Below are positions 59,225-64,000 of a DNA stretch of 64,000 nt, one piece after another (position 1 is the first letter of the stretch; every line of letters begins with the position of its first letter). The position numbers were made by a program, and so were the translations under genes. This stretch comes from Erythroxylum novogranatense (taxonomy: Eukaryota > Streptophyta > Magnoliopsida > Malpighiales > Erythroxylaceae), in NCBI GenBank assembly GCA_029891385.1, contig CM057230.1:38659858-38723857 (forward strand), in the 5' to 3' direction. The notes beneath the pieces were generated by a model. That model made no database searches. It saw only the letters and a list, made by a program, of their open reading frames with translations, and was not told the origin of the DNA.

Positions 59225-61128
59225 TGTAGGAAAATCCCGGGAGGTACATCACATGTACCGGCAGCGGAAAATAAAATTTTGTTCCCAGGACTTTCCGAAT
59301 CCAGGATCCGGTATCCGTATGAAGACATCAACCTAAATAGCCAAAGAGACTATCTCTAAAGGTGATCCACGCAGAGATCGAGAAAATCTAACCGGTCAAA
59401 CCCTTTGACCGGGAATAGCTAGAACAGATTAAAGGCTGCTAGACCCTACCTCTGTCCTGGAGAGCTTGAGAGAAACGTTGGAACCCTTGGAGAAGTAGAG
59501 AAGAAACGATGATGCCTTTAGGAAGAAAGCTTGAAAAACCATTTTCAAAGGAAACTTAACACTTAAGTTTTCCACTTCTCTTCCAACACATAAGCACCGT
59601 CGACCATCATGCCTCATCTCTACCTTTTCTATGTCTTTTAACTCTTTAAAAGACATGTAGAAAACTTATGGTGGAAGCTTGTCCACGTTTTCCTCTTTAT
59701 ATATATATATATATATATATAAAGTTAAACTTAAAGATAAAGCTTCCTCTCCTCCTCCTTCCACGTGCATGTCCATATATATATAATAATTAATTAATTA
59801 ATTACTTAATTAATTAACATATATATAATTACTAAGAGGTCCAGTCAAACTGGGTTGGTCCTACTGCAACCTCTACGGACCCCGATCTTTGAAACAACTC
59901 GAAACCTTTCTTAGCAATATTGATGTCGCGATCTCGCCGGGACATATCCCAATCCATTGGGATCCAGTTAATCTAATGCTCTCCATAATTGGAACTCATC
60001 CAATACTATTTTCTGATTTATGAAACACTCTTATCGTGTGACCCTTTAGGCTCCGGTTATGTTGGCCACTTAGATTAACAATTAATCTGAGTAAGTCATG
60101 GCGGTATCTAGCAACACATCATGACCCCAATTGACCGGAAAGTAATCGGTTTGATGTATTCATCACGAACGGATCACGAACCCTTCCATAGACAATTCTG
60201 GTGCAATTAGTCCTTTCACCATCCTATACCCCACTTGGTTATGAGTATGGTCAAAGTGTCAACTCTCACTAGGTGAGTCTAGCCCAGTGATATCGGTTCT
60301 CGTCACGGGACTCATTACTTTATATGTCAATGAAGACACTCTTCATGACATACATCTTTTAACCCTTAGTAATGATCCCGACAAGAGGCCATGGGTATCT
60401 CTTACGCTAATCCGAAGTGGTGAATCCTTTATTGGCTACTCAATTATCTTGAATACCTCAAGTCGTACCCAAGCACCACCCTATGAGTTACCTACGGAAG
60501 GCAACAAGGAATGGAGTCAAAGCAGGATCGGTATCAAGATATCCTTGAGTACCTCAAGTCTAAGGATACTTGCACCATTGCTATGATGAGATTATCAACG
60601 ACACTTAGATAAGATATCCATGTGATGATCTCATGGCGGTCATCAATGAACTTACTACATTAGTAAGCATCCACATGTCAATTCTAAATATCTCATATTT
60701 ACAGTTTACGAGATCCTTTGCTTGATCCAATCAGGAATATGACATGTGCTAGTCTATCCGGATTAATGATGTCGGTCTCATTAATCCTATGACTAGGAGA
60801 ATTTCGATCTTGACATAATTGCACATGATAGGAACCTCGGTAGTATGATCACATCATAATTTCCTTCATGCTATGTCATATATCATGGACTTCATTAATT
60901 CGATTAAAGATCAATCAATTCATAAACAATGTTTATGAATATCAAATTAATGAATAATGCCTTTTCTTTATTTATTCATAAAGTCTGCACACGACTTTGA
61001 ATAAACCGCGCTAAAGGGATTGCCTTTAGGGCACAAATAAACAATCTGAGCCTTGAACAAGTCGACTTATCGGTACCGAACATGTGTAAGTCGACTTACA
61101 CATGGTACAAGTCGACTTATCACTTACA
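59225..61128 (-). repeat. Copia 5' LTR (1904 bp)
   Basis: Pairs with 37067-38994. The TA tract is (TA)12 at 59698-59721. Three AAGTCGACTT copies near the outer end. Confidence 0.95.
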
Positions 61129-61133
61129 TCTTT
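61129..61133 (+). repeat. Target duplication TCTTT, right of copia element
   Basis: Pairs with 37062-37066. Confidence 0.93.
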
Positions 61134-61425
61134 TCCCTCTTCCTTTGGTAAGAATTATATTTTTCTTGATGTGGATTATGTTTTGAAATGGGTTAAAACA
61201 AGGGTACTTTATCTGGCGATGCTAAAATTGCTATAGATTTTGTTAAATCTAACATTTTTTTCTAATTTGGAGTACCTCGAGCTACCATTAGAAATTGAGG
61301 GACCCATTTTTGTAACATGATTTTTTAGGCTTTGATGAAAAAATGTGGTGTCACACACCGGGTTTCGAAAGCATATCACCACAAACAAGTGGACAAGCTG
61401 AGATGTCCAATAGGGAGATTAAAGC
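61134..61425 (+). pseudogene. Athila-like integrase core, second part, broken
   Basis: PSSFGKNYIFLDVDYVLKWV continues directly from GIDFIGL at 37066. Then LEIEGPIFVT stands where the second catalytic Asp motif (SDQGTHF) is expected, and TSGQAEMSNREIK contains the catalytic Glu. It is cut after GAGATTAAA at about 61425. Confidence 0.85.
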
Positions 61426-61640
61426 CTTGTTTGGTGAAAAGCTGATAAGCTCTTTTTTAGCTGATTGACCCATTTTAGCTTATTGACTTTATAAAAAAGC
61501 TATTAGGGTTGTTTGGTTATTAGTTAGTTGGGTTATTAGTTAGTTGGGTTGGTTGATTCAACCCAACCAGCTTATTTTGGATAAGCTCCTCTATAAGAGC
61601 ATTTCAAGTAATCAACTGAATTTTTTTGTTTAATGTCGAT
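61426..61640. mobile_element. Possible DNA-transposon or MITE terminal region
   Basis: GCCTTGTTTGGTGAAAAGC, AGCTGATAAGCTC, GGGTTGTTTGGTTATTAG and TAAGCTCCTCTATAAGAGC are phrases common at the ends of small plant DNA transposons, and a hairpin with arms GTTGGGTTG/CAACCCAAC lies near 61543-61567. The partner inverted repeat and target duplication are not visible, so the class is open. Confidence 0.4.
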
Positions 61641-61830
61641 TTTGCCCTCTTTACTACAATCTCATTTCTCTGGTTTTCTCTAGATCCTTCTTCTCTCTTT
61701 CTTTGCATCTCTCATATCTACCAGATTAATGCCATGTCCGCGCTTCCGTTAGACAGACTCCAAGGCCACACATAGCAATCCAACGTCAATCCTTTGCGCT
61801 TACCCTTTTTCCTGCAAATTTTGGTTAGAT

Positions 61831-63034
61831 ATGGCACTTATCTTGTTGTCTCTACCTGAACTCAAATCCATCTCTTTCTTCGATTCTACCAAGTCCAACT
61901 ACAAACTCCTCAAGCATCCAGATTTTTTCTCTTTTCACCTTGAGTTTTCTTAGTGAATCTTTTTTACTTCTATTCAAAAGGGAAGGGCATTTTTTTGCCT
62001 CCTGTCATCGCCATCCAAGGCGATTGTCTACAATCAACAAGGTCCCCTTGACGTCGTTACCAGAGTGGTGGAGCTATCGTTGGTTGAAATGAAAGAGAAT
62101 GACGTTTGCGTCAGAATGCTAGCTGCTCCGATCAATCCCTCTGATATTAATCAGATTGAAGGTTCTATTTTTCTTTGCTTATTGTCTATTTATTTTCTTC
62201 TTGGCTTACTTTTAAGCATCCCAAGTTAATTTTGATTGTTTAAGTAAGACAAGTTGTTAAATTGTAGAAAATTTTGCAACTTTACTATGTAGAATTGTGA
62301 TCCCTCACGTGCACCCGCTTAAAATCCCAATCTTGATGCTCTGCATCTGATTGTTTGTGAGATATGATTCTGGGTAGTTGTTAGGTTCTTTTCTACTTTT
62401 GAATGCGATTTAGTTTGTGTTTGGATTATAGTTGTCAACGAGTATTTGGTGGTGTTTTCAAATCGTAGACTTGATAATTCCGCTCAGTTGCTCTCAGATT
62501 TAGTGTTTATGTGGCCTTTTAGTGTTTGTTACCAGTTGTTAGTTATTAACGTTAAGAAATAAAATAGTAGTGGAGTTCTATAGTAGAGTGAGTAGAAGAT
62601 TCTGGTTATTGAACCAAGTTTTTACATATGAATTCTGCATAATGCTAAGTTCCTAAAGCTTTCAATAGCATAGTGGACATTCTATAGACTACTGCGTATT
62701 TCATATATTATGATCTAACATGCTATATTCTATAAATTCATTCAAATGCTTCAAGCCTTTTAGGCAATGTTGATTAGTTCACTATTTCTTGATCTTTGTA
62801 GAAAATAAGTGATATGTTTTACTTTGCATTTTTCTTTATCAGTATCTTAATGTATTAAATAAAGATAAATGTTAGTATTCCAATTTATGCATTTTTTTGT
62901 GCTTGTTAACTTTGCAGGTTTATCCTGAGAGGACTCTCCTTATGATTCCATGGTTTGAAAGACTAGTAATATACGATGTGCGTGCATGCCTGCATCTAGT
63001 TGAAAGTACTTTTGGAAGCTGTGATCTTCAAATG
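61831..63034 (+). pseudogene. MECR-like (mitochondrial enoyl reductase) 5' gene fragment, decayed
   Basis: Exon 1 (readable at 62011-62161) encodes PSKAIVYNQQGPLDVVTRVV and VCVRMLAAPINPSDINQIEG, very close to the N-terminus of plant mitochondrial trans-2-enoyl-CoA/ACP reductase, a medium-chain NADPH-dependent reductase of mitochondrial fatty acid synthesis. Upstream ATG 61831 opens a possible transit peptide (MALILLSLPELKSISFFDST) that stops at 61953. Exon 2 (62918-63034) starts VYPER after TTTGCAG and is only loosely similar. The glycine-rich part is lost, the exon 1-2 join is out of frame by one base, and no later exon was seen. Likely a pseudogene or captured fragment; the exon 1 identity is firm, exon 2 less so. 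Confidence 0.65.
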
Positions 63035-64000
63035 GTAATGCACCCTGTCCTTTTGCATTACCTTTTCCCAAGGCCATTAAGTCAGTTAATGGTTGCTTTT
63101 GTATTTAAAGACATTGAGAAAATCCAAAGGTCCTCCAAGTGACATTAATGAGATGTTGCATTGATTATTGCCTTATGTTTTCGAAATATACATCCTATTC
63201 TATTAATGTACAAAGACATCTTTTGATTTCTATGTGCTTTTTGTGATATTGTCCTATTAATAATCTTTTCAAAAATCCTTCTTCCATTGCCTTAACCTGA
63301 ACTCTTATTTGTCTTTTCATGCTTGAACGTAATTGATGTTATTTAGTTAATTGAATGCAGGACTTAGGAATTATATGATGCATAGAAACTTGGGTATATA
63401 TTGCGTGCACCTATTTTTCTCTTTCTTCTGACTTTTTGAGATTAACATGCATTACTAATAGTTGGATATTCTTTGGTATTTAAGTCAATTCGTGGATCCT
63501 ATCTTTATTTGACTATTAAACTCAAATTGCTATGTGGTTAGAGTAAAAGTGCTAATGGAATAAGGGTAAAACCAAATTAAGCTTAAATCTCAATTGCTCA
63601 ATAATATAGGTTATGCATTATGCAAGTCAAGACTTTCAAACCTTAACTTGTTACCATTAAGAACGAGACATTAGTTGATGAACTCAAAGAAGCTTTGGGT
63701 AATCTTGAAGAAAAGCCTTAGATTGTTCCTGGAGAGCAAGGAATTATTAAGGTAGACTACTAAATAATTTCCTGATATTTTAATGAATCTTTTTAAACTT
63801 TAATTTTGTGCAATTTACTTTTAGTGGTGTATGTGGTACATCCATTTATTTTCTAATATATTTTGTTATTTAAGTCCCTTAAAGTCTTCACCTGGGCTCA
63901 AGGAGTATCTGGACAGAACGTACTGACTGGCTGGTCTTGGTTAAGATTTCATGCTCTTGGTTGTCTAATAATCTTAATAGGGTAGGAACTTTAAAACCTT
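63035..64000. other. AT-rich DNA, unrecognised
   Basis: No retrotransposon motif. A short open stretch near 63656-63720 reads NETLVDELKEALGNLEEKP before a stop; I do not recognise it. It may be another exon relic of the same fragment or chance. Confidence 0.5.

Larger units (their letters stand above)
37067..61128 (-). mobile_element. Ty1/copia retrotransposon, minus strand, split by a 14.4-kb insert
   Basis: LTRs at 37067-38994 (3') and 59225-61128 (5'), iMet primer site, gag, protease, integrase, RT and RNase H in copia order on the minus strand, flanked by TCTTT duplications inside Athila-like integrase. Without the insert it is about 9.7 kb. The RT keeps YVDD, but the frame is broken. 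Confidence 0.95.
24690..61425 (+). mobile_element. Athila-like Ty3/gypsy element, in three pieces
   Basis: Pieces: about 24690-26716 (LTR, primer site, gag), 33758-37066 (gag end, protease, RT, RNase H, start of integrase) and 61134-61425 (rest of integrase core). Two inserts with clean target duplications separate them. The gag (EDPYKHLKEFDVV, then LRAF) and the LDLGASINVMPY protease are typical of Athila and related lineages. The 3' end is not in the window. It is heavily decayed by C-to-T and G-to-A changes, and it is the oldest layer of the right-hand nest. Confidence 0.85.

Overview
The window is repeat-dense plant nuclear DNA. The transposon lineages are all characteristic of flowering plants: Tekay-like and Athila-like Ty3/gypsy, Ty1/copia, an L1-type LINE with a C-terminal RNase H, and a SINE-like tail. 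The one cellular-gene sequence I recognise, at the right edge, reads like plant mitochondrial enoyl reductase (MECR). The species cannot be named. No intact protein-coding host gene, rRNA, tRNA or CRISPR array was found, and nearly every open frame is a broken piece of a retrotransposon.

Left third (1-23330). A LINE is broken by two members of one Tekay-like (chromodomain) family. TE-1 lies on the minus strand from before the window to 11463, with LTRs of about 3.9 kb. TE-2 is complete on the plus strand at 12300-20371, with LTRs of 1.6 kb and the 5-bp target duplication CCAGG on both sides. The LINE frame reads straight across the TE-2 insertion. The two elements stand head to head, separated by 836 bp of LINE endonuclease sequence.

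Middle and right (about 24690-61425). An old Athila-like element on the plus strand is split into three pieces. The first insert is a long minus-strand solo LTR (26717-33752, TSD ATATG), itself split by a plus-strand solo LTR (28208-30930). The second insert is a minus-strand Ty1/copia element (37067-61128, TSD TCTTT), itself split by a 14.4-kb non-coding element of LARD type (41515-55875, TSD TTCTT). The insertion order can be read from the nesting. Athila integrase resumes at 61134 and is cut again at about 61426 by sequence resembling the end of a small DNA transposon. Decayed exons of a MECR-like gene follow at 61831-63034.

Structures beyond the usual annotation: (1) four LTR families share a layout that looks like a leader intron (strong GTGAGT or GTGGGT donor, a short hairpin running into CTCACCC, then a CAG acceptor), and the stem bases of the hairpin co-vary; (2) the LARD LTR carries six 13-nt hairpins at about 22-nt spacing inside that putative intron; (3) the copia leader holds 12 copies of the palindrome AAGTCGACTT at about 21-bp spacing, with 3-4 more in each LTR; (4) the Tekay family carries a 15-bp purine/pyrimidine minisatellite and has two LTR length classes; (5) the left LARD LTR is rearranged around an inverted piece. 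Many differences between paired LTRs are one-base homopolymer changes or CAG/CTG versus CG-type changes, so some frameshifts may be consensus errors and not real decay.
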